From contig JAKJHU010000543.1 in NCBI GenBank assembly GCA_022316685.1, forward strand, positions 1-64,000: 64,000 bases of DNA, written 5' to 3'. Both the position numbers and the translations under genes were made by a program. Below the pieces are notes generated by a model. The model had not been told where the DNA came from and searched no databases. It worked only from the letters and a program-made list of their open reading frames with translations. The stretch is from Progne subis subis (taxonomy: Eukaryota; Chordata; Aves; Passeriformes; Hirundinidae). Shown here piece after piece: positions 33,404 through 43,507 of the stretch; position 1 is the first letter of the stretch; each line of letters begins with the position of its first letter.

Positions 33404-34049
33404 CCTTCCTGGATCTCTTGCTCCACCCGGCCTTGCCTCTTGGAGTGGAGAGGTCTCCTAAAGAACCCACTTACATGCTTCCACTTCCCTTCCCTATTAA
33501 TTTAGTTGCCCTTAGAGAATGCTCTGTAGGAGATTTACTCTCTTTTTTTTTTTTTCTTAAAAAAAACTTTACACTCTTTTAATTTTTTTATTACTTAAAT
33601 TTGTTCAAACTGCTACTTATAGAACTTAACAACTTTTAAAATTAACATATAAAAAAAATCTTAAACTTATTTAAATCACTATTTATAAAACCTAAACAAT
33701 ATTTGAACTTAATAAAAAAACTTTTATACTTTTTTCTATTACTTAAACTTATTTAAATTGCTATTTATAAAACTTACAATTTAAAAATTATCATAAAAAA
33801 CCCTCTTAAACTTACTTAAATTCTTACTTATAAAAAGACTTAAACTATATGTAAAATTAATACAAAAAAGAACTTATACCCCTTTTTAATTTATCTATTA
33901 CTTAAACATATCTAAAATTGCTAATTACAAAAACTGACTTAGGTTTACAGAAATTAACCCTTATTGTGCCCCCTCCCTCCCCTTTTTTGAGTCCGTTGAT
34001 TATGGGAGAGGCAACTGAAACAAAAGGTTTTTACAGTCTCTGTGATCTC
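33404..34049. other. AT-rich stretch between pol and env remnant of provirus B
   Basis: About 650 bp made of loosely repeated words tttaaattgctatttataa, cttaaactta and ttaaaaatt, recurring every 70-90 bp. It looks like a small tandem expansion in place of the missing envelope gene. No open frame. Confidence 0.55.
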
Positions 34050-37000
34050 TTATTTCTTTTTAAAGGTTAATTTCAAGTCTTTCGGGTGTGGTGTTACTGT
34101 CCACTCGGTTTCATCCGGTGAGGGTGCTGAACTCGGGTTCTCTCCAGGAGGAGGTACTGGCCCTTTAACTCTGGTGATGTGGGTCCATCCTTTTTCCTTA
34201 GTGCGCACTGCTGTGTGAGTTGTTAACAGTACTTGGTAGGGACCTTCAAACTTCGGGGTCAGCGGGGTATTAGTCCACGTTTTGATCAATACCCAGTCTC
34301 CAGGATTGATATTATGCACATTTGCATCCAAGGGGGAAGTTTGAGGAAGATAGCCTTTCTTTCTGAGATTTTCTAAGCTTTGTCCAATGGTTTTTAGATA
34401 TTTTCTAGTGATTTCCTCTCCTTCCAGGTAGTCTTTAGAACTATAAGGAGATAACAAAAAGGGAAGCCCAAATAACATTTCATATGGTGACACTCCTAGA
34501 TCTGCTCGTGGCTGTGTTCTGATTCGTAGTAATGCTAGGGGTAAGCATTTAAGCCAATTTAGTTGAGTTTCTGCTATTAGTTTAGTCAGTACATTTTTAA
34601 TGGTTTTGTTCATCCTTTCTACTCTGCCTGAGCTTTGGGGATGCCATGGGGTGTGTAACCTCCATTTTATCCCTAAGGCTTGTGTTACCTGTTGTAGAAT
34701 TTGTGCTGTGAAATGTGGCCCTCTGTCTGAATCAATATTATTTATCAGCCTATACCAAGGGAGGATATCTTCTAATATGATTTTTGTTACTACTTCTGCT
34801 GTTTCCCTTTTTGTAGGGAATGCCTCTACCCAATGGGTAAGGTGATCTATGATCACTAACAAGTGTTTGTACCCTTGAACAGGGGGCATCTCAGTAAAAT
34901 CAATCTGCACGTTCTGGAAGGGCCTTAAGGCTAACTCCCTCCCTCCAGGCTCAGTTTTTCTCATAACTTTTTGATTTATTTTCTGACATATTATACATCC
35001 CTGAGTAACTGCTTTTGCTAATTCGTGTACTCCAATACATAGGTTTTCCCTTAGGAAATGGTCACATAATCCCTGGGTTCCCCAGTGGGTTAAATTATGT
35101 ATTTCTGTAAGTATTTTTCTGGCTAGGGCTTTATTTAAGAATTTCCGTCCGTCAGCCGTTAACCACACTCCGTGTTCCCCCTGGTGTAATCCTAATTCTT
35201 TTATTGCTTTCTGCTCTTTTTCACTAAACACTTGCTCTATCCTTTCTTCTTCTTTTCTTGGCATTTTCTCTAATTTGAGGATTTTTACTGGTTCTCCTGG
35301 TTCTAAAGCTGCTTCTCTGGCTGTTTTATCAGCTAACTGGTTTCCCCTTGTCTCGGGCATATCTCCCTTTTGATGTCCTTTTATGTGAACTACTGCAATT
35401 TCTACCGGTTTTTGTAAAGATTTTAACACTGACTTTATTAATTCTGTGTGTATTAAGTTTTTCCCTTTTGAATTTAAATATCCCCGTCCTTCCCAAATTT
35501 TCCCAAATGTGTGCACGATACCAAAGGCATATCTAGAGTCTGTGTAAATGGTCCCTCGGTCATCTTTAAGTAAGTCTAGCCCTCTCTTTAGTGCATATAT
35601 TTCACAGCACTGTGCTGACCAATTACTTGGTAACTTTCCCTTTTCTAAAACTTTCATTTTCTCTCCCTCAATCACAGAGTATCCTGATATTCTTTTCCCT
35701 TCCACCACTCGGGATGACCCATCTGTGAACAACACTCTCCCATATGGAAGGGGTGTATCCTCTAAATCTTCCCTCACTTTTGTCTGCATATCAATGAGTT
35801 CTAGGCAATGGTGTTCTATTTCTTCAGTGGGCTCACCAGAGAGAAATTGAGCTGGATTTAAGCTTTTTGATGTTGTTAGTTCTAGGTAATTTGAATTTAT
35901 CAGTATAATTTCATATTTTAGGATTCTAGAATCTGTGAGCCACTTTTGAGCTCTTTGACTTAAGATTGTTTTCAAATCATGTGGAGTATGTATCTTTATC
36001 TTTCCCTGTAATGTTAACTTTTGAGCTTCTTCTATTAAAATAGCTGCAGCTGCAACTGCTTGGAGACAAGCCGGCCATCCCCTAGCAACCGGATCTAACA
36101 GTTTTGATAAAAATGCTACAGGTTTTCGGTATCCTCCCCATTCTTGGGTTAAAACTCCGTATGCTATCCCTTCCGCAGTGTTTACAAATAAATCAAACTC
36201 CTTTTTAAGATCTGGTAAGCTTAAAACTGGTGCTGAGGATAATTTCTCTTTTGGATCCTGTAGCTGCCTCTCGTCACTCTCTGTCCAATTCATTGGTTCC
36301 TGGTCTATTAATTTATCATAAAGAAATTTGACCCCTTGAGTGTACTTATCTATCCAGTGCTTGCAGTATCCGAACAGGCCTAGAAGTTTCCTTATGTCTC
36401 TCTTAGTTTTTGGAGGTGATATATTCACTATTCCTGAAATTCTTGCAGGGCTTAACCTTTTACTCCCCTTTCCGATTATGTGTCCTAAATAAGTGACTTC
36501 ATTTTCCACAAACTGTAGTTTACTCTGAGATACTTTTAACCCCTTTTCTCCAAGAAAGTTTAGAAGTTGTATACTTACATCTTTAACGTCTTTCTCTGTC
36601 TCCCCTGATATTAATAAATCATCCACGTATTGCAAAATTTGAACTCCTTCTTTGGGACTAAACTGTTCTAATAATGTTTCTAGGGCCTGTCCAAAGATAT
36701 TTGGCGATTCCGTATATCCCTGTGGTAACCGGGTCCACCTTAGCTGTTGTTTTCTTCCCCTGTCTGGATGTTCCCATTCAAAGGCGAACCAATCCCTACA
36801 CTCTTCTGCTAGGGGACATGCCCAAAAAGCATCCTTTAAGTCTATCACTGTGAACCAGGTATGCTCTCTTGGGATTTTACTCAGCAAGGTATAGGGGTTA
36901 GGTACTACTGGGTGTCGAGCAATAGTTCTTTTATTTATTTCTCTCAAATCCTGGACTAATCTAAACTTTCCCTCATCTTTCTTTATGGCTAATATAGGGG

Positions 37001-39389
37001 TGTTATGAGGGGACATACACGGTTCTAGAATATTTTCTTTTAAAAGATGCTCAATTACTGAAGCTAGCCCTTTCTTTCCTTCTGGTGACATTGGGTATTG
37101 CTTAACTCTGATGGCAGGGGTATCTTTTTGCATTTCTATCTTAATGGGAGGGATATCTAAACACCCATATTTTCCCTCTGTAGCCCACACTTCTGGATTT
37201 ATCTCTTGTATATCCCCTTGGGTCAGTTTCATGATATGCACAACCATTTTTCCATCTTTTGGGATAACTCCTACCCCGAGCTGCACTTGTAAGTCTCTGC
37301 CTAGTAAATTGGTTTCTGTATGTGGTAAATAAAGAAAATCAGCTACACAGTGCTTTGAGTTCCCTTTAATCTCTACTCCTTCAACTATTAATGCTCGAAA
37401 GAGCCTCCCTTCAGCCCCTAACACTTCACAAGGTTTTGTCCCGATTGTTACCCCTGTTGGTAATTTCCTTAAACTCGATCTATCAGCTCCTGTGTCTACT
37501 AAGAATTCATATTCTTCACTTTGGGGCCCCACATCAAAGTTTACTAGAGGCTCATCTTGTTGTTCTATTGGGTCCCCTATTTTATAGAGCCTCTGACACC
37601 CCCAATCCTCCCCTTTCAGCACCCTCTCCAGGGCATCTTGCTCCTTTGCAATAGCTTCATCAAGTGATAATTTCTTACAATCCCTTTTTAAATGCCCTAT
37701 TTCACCACAGTAATAACAAGTTCTATTCTCTCCTGGGTTACTTCTTTTCAAATTCACCCACGGTGGTACTATGGGTGACTTTGGTTCTTTAAATGAGGGT
37801 CTTGGTCCTCCCTCACTAGATTTCCAGGAGGAGTTTTTCTGGTTTTCTGCTACTCCAGTACTTTCTCTTGCTACAGCTACCATAATGCGAGCCTTGGCTT
37901 TAGCTTTTTCTTCTTCTCTCCTCAGGTAAACTCTTAAGGCTTCTTTTAATAATTCATTAATACTTTTCTCCTGCCAATCTTCAATTTTTTCTAATTTTCT
38001 CCGTATATCTGGCCATGACTTTGTTACAAACTGCACTTTTAGAATTACTTGTCCCTCAGGACTATCAGGGTCTATGCTTGAATATAATTGAAAATTTCTT
38101 TTTAATCGATTTAGCCAAGTGGCAGGAGTCTCATCTTTTTCTTGGGACCCATCAAAAGCTAATTTAGTATTATTCCCTCTGGGGACAGATTCTCTTATAC
38201 CTCTTACTATCAAGGACCTATAGTCTCTCATATTTTGTCTTTCTTCTTCTCGATTTGGGTCCCACCCTGGGTCAGTTATCGGTAATTTATGATCTCCAGG
38301 TGGCCCCAACCTATTTTCCCTTTCCCAGATTCTGATACTTGCTGTTCTAATCATTCGTATGTCCTCAGGGGAGAACAAGATGTTCAATACAGAATTCAAC
38401 TCCCCCCATGTATAAACACTGGGCCCAAGGAATTGGTCTACCTGTGTGGCAATACCTATGGGATCTTCAACTAAATTTCCTAGCTCCTTCTTAAATCCTC
38501 TTACTTCAGAAGCTGTTAATGGGGCATTTACAAATCCCACTCCTCCAATTACTCCTCCCATAGGCACTTCCCTGAGGGGAAAAAGTCTTTCTGGCTTTAA
38601 GGCTTTTGACCTTGTGTTACAATAGGGTCCTTCACTCACATTATTAACTGATAACACTGGCTGGGTTAGGAATTCCTGGGGATTTCCAGGAGAACAGGAT
38701 GACTCACGGGAGTCTGTAGGGGTTTTGGTTAACTCCCAAGTAGGGGGTGGCAGGGGAATTACTGTAGGTGAGGGGGAGGTAGTAAAATCTGTAGGGGGAG
38801 AAACAGAGGATGGTACTGTGGGAGAAAGGGGGACTAGGGAAGAGGTTGTGTTTTGGGAAACTGAAGGGGTTATAACTGGGGCTAAAGAACCTTGACTATT
38901 GGGAGGAGGTGGCAAAGGGGCTGTTGGGAGAGAAGGGGGAGAAGGTACTAAGGACTGGGGAGGAGAGGTGTTAAGGGGGGGTGATGATGGAACCACTGGG
39001 GGAAGAGGAGGAGAGGGTTCTGAAGGAGTTGGAGTTTGACTCGGGGAAGTTAGTAGGGGAACTGGGACAGGACTTTGAGGGACTTGGGGCACCTCTGGGT
39101 AAATTGGAGGGGGTAAATGGTCTAAAGGGTCCCATCTTTGATTAGTTTCTGTTCTTTCCTCTTTTTGTTCCTTTCTTTCACACTTTTCTTTTTCTTTTAA
39201 TTTGCAGACTTTTATATTCTCTTTACTCGTGGCTCTCTTTTGCCAACAAGCAGCATAAGCTAACTGGTTTACGTCTGGATCTTCCTGAGTTCTTAGGTAG
39301 TGATTTAACTGATAGCACATCCACTCATCATGGTTCCAAACCATGGCCACTCTCCTGGTAATTTTAATTTTGGCCAGACTTCTGTGCAA
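34050..39389 (-). CDS. gag-pol: Retroviral Gag-Pol in one continuous frame (1779 codons)
   Basis: Landmarks in order: late-domain motif PPPIY (about 39105); a long proline-rich linker; capsid with the major-homology region (about 38080-38150); one CCHC knuckle CYYCGEIGHLKRDC (about 37680-37720); protease FLVDTGAD and LLGRDL; RT with DLKDAF and YVDD (about 36620); RNase H FTDGSS and YTDSRYA; and integrase with an HHCC zinc site, the D,D,E triad (QIDF, DSDRG, GRVERMN) and a C-terminal GPY-type domain. All catalytic residues look present. No stop separates Gag from Pol: residue 596 is Trp (TGG) in GEDWGCQ where gammaretroviruses have a readthrough stop. The frame lacks the first part of matrix, which lies in another frame. 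Confidence 0.93.
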   Translation of the reverse strand: MHRSLAKIKITRRVAMVWNHDEWMCYQLNHYLRTQEDPDVNQLAYAACWQKRATSKENIKVCKLKEKEKCERKEQKEERTETNQRWDPLDHLPPPIYPEVPQVPQSPVPVPLLTSPSQTPTPSEPSPPLPPVVPSSPPLNTSPPQSLVPSPPSLPTAPLPPPPNSQGSLAPVITPSVSQNTTSSLVPLSPTVPSSVSPPTDFTTSPSPTVIPLPPPTWELTKTPTDSRESSCSPGNPQEFLTQPVLSVNNVSEGPYCNTRSKALKPERLFPLREVPMGGVIGGVGFVNAPLTASEVRGFKKELGNLVEDPIGIATQVDQFLGPSVYTWGELNSVLNILFSPEDIRMIRTASIRIWERENRLGPPGDHKLPITDPGWDPNREEERQNMRDYRSLIVRGIRESVPRGNNTKLAFDGSQEKDETPATWLNRLKRNFQLYSSIDPDSPEGQVILKVQFVTKSWPDIRRKLEKIEDWQEKSINELLKEALRVYLRREEEKAKAKARIMVAVARESTGVAENQKNSSWKSSEGGPRPSFKEPKSPIVPPWVNLKRSNPGENRTCYYCGEIGHLKRDCKKLSLDEAIAKEQDALERVLKGEDWGCQRLYKIGDPIEQQDEPLVNFDVGPQSEEYEFLVDTGADRSSLRKLPTGVTIGTKPCEVLGAEGRLFRALIVEGVEIKGNSKHCVADFLYLPHTETNLLGRDLQVQLGVGVIPKDGKMVVHIMKLTQGDIQEINPEVWATEGKYGCLDIPPIKIEMQKDTPAIRVKQYPMSPEGKKGLASVIEHLLKENILEPCMSPHNTPILAIKKDEGKFRLVQDLREINKRTIARHPVVPNPYTLLSKIPREHTWFTVIDLKDAFWACPLAEECRDWFAFEWEHPDRGRKQQLRWTRLPQGYTESPNIFGQALETLLEQFSPKEGVQILQYVDDLLISGETEKDVKDVSIQLLNFLGEKGLKVSQSKLQFVENEVTYLGHIIGKGSKRLSPARISGIVNISPPKTKRDIRKLLGLFGYCKHWIDKYTQGVKFLYDKLIDQEPMNWTESDERQLQDPKEKLSSAPVLSLPDLKKEFDLFVNTAEGIAYGVLTQEWGGYRKPVAFLSKLLDPVARGWPACLQAVAAAAILIEEAQKLTLQGKIKIHTPHDLKTILSQRAQKWLTDSRILKYEIILINSNYLELTTSKSLNPAQFLSGEPTEEIEHHCLELIDMQTKVREDLEDTPLPYGRVLFTDGSSRVVEGKRISGYSVIEGEKMKVLEKGKLPSNWSAQCCEIYALKRGLDLLKDDRGTIYTDSRYAFGIVHTFGKIWEGRGYLNSKGKNLIHTELIKSVLKSLQKPVEIAVVHIKGHQKGDMPETRGNQLADKTAREAALEPGEPVKILKLEKMPRKEEERIEQVFSEKEQKAIKELGLHQGEHGVWLTADGRKFLNKALARKILTEIHNLTHWGTQGLCDHFLRENLCIGVHELAKAVTQGCIICQKINQKVMRKTEPGGRELALRPFQNVQIDFTEMPPVQGYKHLLVIIDHLTHWVEAFPTKRETAEVVTKIILEDILPWYRLINNIDSDRGPHFTAQILQQVTQALGIKWRLHTPWHPQSSGRVERMNKTIKNVLTKLIAETQLNWLKCLPLALLRIRTQPRADLGVSPYEMLFGLPFLLSPYSSKDYLEGEEITRKYLKTIGQSLENLRKKGYLPQTSPLDANVHNINPGDWVLIKTWTNTPLTPKFEGPYQVLLTTHTAVRTKEKGWTHITRVKGPVPPPGENPSSAPSPDETEWTVTPHPKDLKLTFKKK

Positions 39390-39541
39390 TAAAACACCAT
39401 TTTAACCTGATCTAGTCCTTTTGTGGCCTCTAAAGAATCCCATTTAGCTAAAAGTTGTTCTAAGGGACTACCGGGTGGAATACTCTTTACTTTGTTATTT
39501 TCCTTTTGGGATTTCTTTTTCTTACTAGTACATTGTCCCAT
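39305..39541 (-). pseudogene. gag: Gag matrix N-terminus of provirus B, frameshifted from the rest
   Basis: Starts MGQCTSKKKKSQ at 39541: Met-Gly for myristoylation and a basic patch for membrane binding. It continues to a WPxxGT-type matrix motif (EWPWFGTM). The frame then ends at 39305, while matrix-like sequence continues in the overlapping long frame. A single frameshift near 39330-39350 therefore separates this start from the large Gag-Pol frame, unless it is a sequencing error. Confidence 0.8.
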
Positions 39542-40936
39542 TTTCTTTAAACTGAAAAAAAATTTCAAAGGTGCCCTCTACTGACGGGCAACACAGGTTT
39601 TTTCAAGCAAAAAAAAAATTCTTCAGCTTTTCTCCCTTTACTTCAAATCTCCTGACTTAATTCTTGAACACTTCAACATAAAACTCCTAAACTTTATGCT
39701 TTTCTACTCTTTCCTACACTTTTGCTTTCATTAGGGAGCAAACTCTCTTTCTACTCACTTTCTCTAACCTTCCTCACTTTCTTGGACGCTCACACTTTAC
39801 TCACACCAGGGGCGCAGACTCTCTTCTGACCCCTTTGAGGTGAGTCCTAATGACCTCACCCCCTATGTACCCCCGCGCCTTGCCTCACCCCTGAGACTCT
39901 GGACACGTTTTGCGGCACACGACAGGGTCCCTAGTACTGGCATCCCCTTCCGGGCCCCAGGACCTTCCCACGCCTTAGCCCCCGCCGGGCCGGACACCTT
40001 CAGTCCGAACCCCGGACTAGACTGCCCTGTCACTAGTACCGTTCCCCTCTTCACTTTTTGAAATGGAGGTAAGAGGTCAAGACTCCGCATGGTGTACCTG
40101 GGGGGGTATCCCTTCCTTGTTTCCAAGGATCAACCCCAGCAGGGCCCAACCCCTTTGCCTTCCACCAGGACTGGCTTGACTACTTCTCCCCAGCGAAGTC
40201 GCCTCAGCAAGAGAGATGAGTGTGTGTGTGCAGGATGCCTGCCTTGCCTCTACATTGACTCCCCACCCCGGTGTCCTCGGGCTATGGGTTTACGGCCTCC
40301 TCCCTGAGACCGCGGCAGCACACCCTCTCCGGTGCGTCTGGCTCAGTCCTGGGAAGCAGGGACTCTCATGAGCTCTCGGCACCCGCAGTGTCTGGAGACA
40401 CCCTGTCAACCCTGGTACGGTTTTCCCGCCCCTCCAGGGACTCTAAACCCTCCTAGGCTACTCTAGCCTTTAAGGGGGGGGACTTGCCCCCAGTGCGTGC
40501 CACTCACACTCTGTTTTCCCCTGCACGCCCAGGGGAGGGGTCTTTCTGCCCCCAATGCGTGCCACTCACACTCTGTTTTCCCCTGCACGCCCGGGGGGGG
40601 TCTTTCTGCCCCTAAGGAGACGCCTCACTCATTAGTTTCTCTCGCTTCCCCCTTTTCCTGGCCGGCCCTCTCGCGGGAGTTCCGAAACCGCAGTACCGAG
40701 GGGTCCACACTCAGTTCCGGGGGTCCGAGCTGCCGGCCCCCGACTCTTTCACACTCCCACTCGCACGTCTCCTTTACCCGCCGCCGGAATGCTCACCCTC
40801 CAGCGCTCCTCCTTGTTGCCGGTCCCAGGCTGCTCCCGCTTGTCCAGCTGTCCCGGAGGTCCGAAGGGCGAGCGGCCGTCCCGTCCTCGGTCCCTCTTCA
40901 GGCGTGGCCAGATCCCGTGGACGAGCCCCCAAAAAT
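39542..40936 (-). other. Leader region of provirus B with a short tandem duplication
   Basis: 1.4 kb between primer site and gag start, pyrimidine-rich on the plus strand. A unit of about 65 bp is repeated in tandem at 40486-40610 (shared gtgccactcacactctgttt). Packaging signals of gammaretroviruses lie in this interval, but I cannot identify one here. No long retroviral frame. Confidence 0.6.
40913..40932 (-). promoter_or_regulatory. Retroviral primer-binding site, tRNA-Pro type
   Basis: On the minus strand TGGGGGCTCGTCC followed by ACGGGAT. This matches the tRNA-Pro primer site used by murine-leukaemia-type gammaretroviruses except for two inserted bases. It stands a few bases inside the 5' LTR end. 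Confidence 0.85.
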
Positions 40937-41542
40937 TGTCCTGGAAAAAAAAGAGTCAGAGACTTGCTGGTTTTGTATGTTTCTTTATTATCAAGCTTGG
41001 CCTTGGGGGAGAGCTTGCTTGCTCCCTTGGCAACGTGGAGGAGGAGGTACACACAGCTTCGCTTCACAGCAAAGCTGGGGACTCCCACCCCCCCTCACGG
41101 GCTTTTTCCCTTTCCGGGGAGTCCGTTTCGCGTCGCTGATCAGGGGTCGTCCAGCGATGGGGGACTCCTTCTCAGGTCACGGCGACTAAATAAAGCTGTT
41201 TCAGCGGACCCCCGTACTTCTTGCACTAGTCTAAAATGCGACTACAGTCCTGGATTTTACTTTGGTTCCCTGCTTTTCAGAGTCTCTTGTCCTTGAGTCG
41301 TTCCCAGAATTCCAGTGTTCTTTTTATTTGCATATTCAGACACTATCTGGCGAATGGGAGCAGAGATACAGGTAATAAGGTGAATTCTTAATTAACAAAC
41401 AAGTAAATAAGGTAATAAATCAGTATTAAAACAGGAATAAGGCAAATTCTTTATACAGAACTAGCATTAACAATCTTAATGGAATTACTTAACAATTAAG
41501 CAACTAAAACATAGATTATTTGAATAGTATTTATTTATAACA
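40937..41542 (-). repeat. 5' LTR of provirus B
   Basis: 606 bp, TG...CA on the minus strand (plus strand tgtcctgg to ttataaca). It is closely similar to 32461-33072 and provides promoter and polyadenylation signals to the provirus. Confidence 0.93.
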
Positions 41543-41950
41543 GTTATCAGGGGAGATCCCTCCCTGCTTTGTGGTCTCCGGGGAGGTTTTTTCAAAGTGG
41601 TTGATGTTAAACTGAAACCTCTCCTCCCCCCGGGAGCCGATGGAGTCTGGCTGGGCCTCGGGCGAGCTTCCCCCTGAAGGGGGAGGTGGGCTGTGGGGAG
41701 CAGTAAGACCCACTAGATGTTACCTGTTCAGCTGAGCAGGAGGAAAAGGGCCTGACCTGAACAAAACTGGGATTTATATGGGTACTGCCCAAAGTCGCAT
41801 TCAACATTCTCCATGGCCAAAGCAGATGCCAATATCTCAAACCGGCTTCTGATAGGTCCTTGTCCTTTCTAAAACTATTTCTAGGGTCCTTACAGGGTAA
41901 CACTTCACATTCCTCCCTAACTAAAAACCAAACTGTGCTAACCCATGACA
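41543..41950 (-). repeat. LTR fragment of the TGTCATGGGTTAG family
   Basis: Ends in cccatgaca, i.e. TGTCATGGGTTAG on the minus strand. It aligns inverted with the LTR at 50507-50975, including the proline/serine-coding-like GC-rich middle. It is cut at the provirus B boundary (gttatcagg), so provirus B landed in this LTR. The rest of the LTR is not found at the other end of provirus B. Confidence 0.8.
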
Positions 41951-42204
41951 GTGACCTTTAGGCTTTGCAGGGCTCAGGCACAGCGGCTGGGACAGAGTCA
42001 GGGCTGAGGTCTGGGGCTCACACTCTGTGGGCTGGGGCAGAGCCCATCCAGAAATGACCTGAGATGGGCTCAACTACAATGATGGGACCATGGCCAGACC
42101 CTCATGTTCTTCAGTCCCACCTCACATCATTGCCAGGGGCAGAGAAAGGGACAGGTGACTTCTCAGCGTGGGTCACAGGAACCTGGGTCACCAGAGCCCT
42201 TCCC
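41951..42204 (-). repeat. Patchwork inverted copy of 49697-49796 and of the zinc-finger gene 3' flank
   Basis: 41951-42052 is the reverse complement of 49697-49796 (shared cagagtcagggctgag). 42050-42200 is the reverse complement of 47090-47255, the 3' flank of the zinc-finger gene (shared gaccctcatgttcttcagtc). So pieces of the 47-50 kb region were copied here in inverted orientation. Confidence 0.78.
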
Positions 42205-42948
42205 AAAGTGGCAATGGCCCATTAACAGAAGATATCTCCCTTGGAAGGAGGACAGGTCGTGGAAGAGATCAAGAACACTGCCCCATTTGGTTTTAACAGC
42301 TGGCCCATTAAGAGAAGATCCCCCTCAGAGATAAGAGGGATGGGTCATGGAAGAGATAAACAACCTGCCTCAAATTACCATTACAGATGGTAATAGAATA
42401 CATTTTTTTGGTTACATCTTGCATTGCAAGACAGGGCTTGAGGTTCCTTGCCCAGGAGCTCTCAGGAATTCCTCAAGACTACTGAGATAACAACAGGACT
42501 AAAAATAAGAACCAAGAGCCTGAGAAACTGTTTAAAAACAACGCAAAACTTAGAGGAAACACAACATGATGATGGATGCTTGACAAATGAGCTGAACTGA
42601 AGGATGTGTGCCTGCCTCGTGAACAAGTGGCTCATCCAATTGAGAGGCACCTGTACGTGTGGACAGTAGTGCTCGAATCCATAACTGGAGTTTAACACAA
42701 ACAAAATATATAATAAAAATACAATTTTATACATATATATATAAATATTAAATAAACTACTTCTGCAAAAATGATATTGATTCTGCTATTCAGTTGCCCA
42801 GTGCTTCCCCTGCACTGCAGAGGCTCTGCAGGACTGACAGGATGGGCTTTGGGGCTGTGAGGAGAAGCTGAGGGACCTGGGCTGCTGGGCTTTCTGAAGA
42901 GGAGGCCCAGGGCTCATCCTGCAGCTGGTGCAAGGGTGGTTTCAGAGA
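42205..42948 (+). repeat. Repeat X, middle copy (internally deleted)
   Basis: 42205-42470 matches 1040-1290 and 42800-42948 matches 2180-2330, same orientation. The sequence between (42471-42799) is AT-rich and unrelated. It again abuts the CR1 3' tail. Confidence 0.75.
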
Positions 42949-43070
42949 ATCACAGAATCAGCAAGGTTGAAAAAGACTATGGAAATCATCAAGTCCGTCC
43001 TGCACCCTGACACTGCCTTGACTCCCTTGAGACTCCTTTTCTCCAGGATAAACAAACGACAATCTGGGGA
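42949..43070 (-). mobile_element. CR1 3' tail, minus orientation
   Basis: agaatcacagaatcagcaag followed by the usual CR1 tail to ctccaggataaacaa. It is joined head to head with the next CR1 at about 43071. Confidence 0.85.
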
Positions 43071-43507
43071 CAGAGTGACTGGAGAGCAGCCAGGCAGAAA
43101 GGCACCTGGGGGGAATGATGGACAGCAGGCTGGATAAGAGCCATCAGTGTGCACAGGTGGCCAAGAAGGCCAATGGCTCCTGGCCTGGATCAGGACCGTG
43201 TGACCAGCAGCACCAGGGCAGTGATTCTTCCTCTGTGCTCGGCAGTGGTTGGGCAGCACCTCGAGTGCTGAGTCCAGTTCTGGGCCTCCTAATTTAGGAA
43301 GGACATGGAAGGGCTGGAGTGTGTCCAGAGAAGAACAACAAGGCTGGTGAGGGGTCTGGAACACAAGTCCTGTGAGGAGTGGCTGAGGGAGCTGGGGTTG
43401 TTCATCCTGGAGAAGAGGAGGCTCAGGCAAGGCAAGGCAGTGTCAGGGCAAAGGTTGGACTTGCTGATTGCCTTCACCAGTCTTGCTGATTCTGTGATTC
43501 TCTGAAA
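43071..43507 (+). mobile_element. CR1 3' fragment, plus orientation
   Basis: Plus-strand CR1 ORF2 end, with [20 protein letters not shown] encoded at 43310-43370, running into the tail tgctgattctgtgattctct. Together with the preceding fragment it makes an inverted CR1 pair at the centre of a larger palindrome. Confidence 0.88.

Larger units (their letters stand above)
32461..41542 (-). mobile_element. Endogenous gamma-like retrovirus B, near-complete provirus without env
   Basis: 9.1-kb minus-strand provirus: 5' LTR 40937-41542, primer site, 1.4-kb leader, gag from 39541, a fused gag-pol frame to 34050, a short env-like remnant, a polypurine tract (about 33073-33090) and 3' LTR 32461-33072. 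The LTRs (606 and 612 bp) are very similar, so insertion is fairly recent. No target duplication is visible: left flank gcctg, right flank gttat. The right flank lies within another LTR (41543-41950). Confidence 0.93.
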
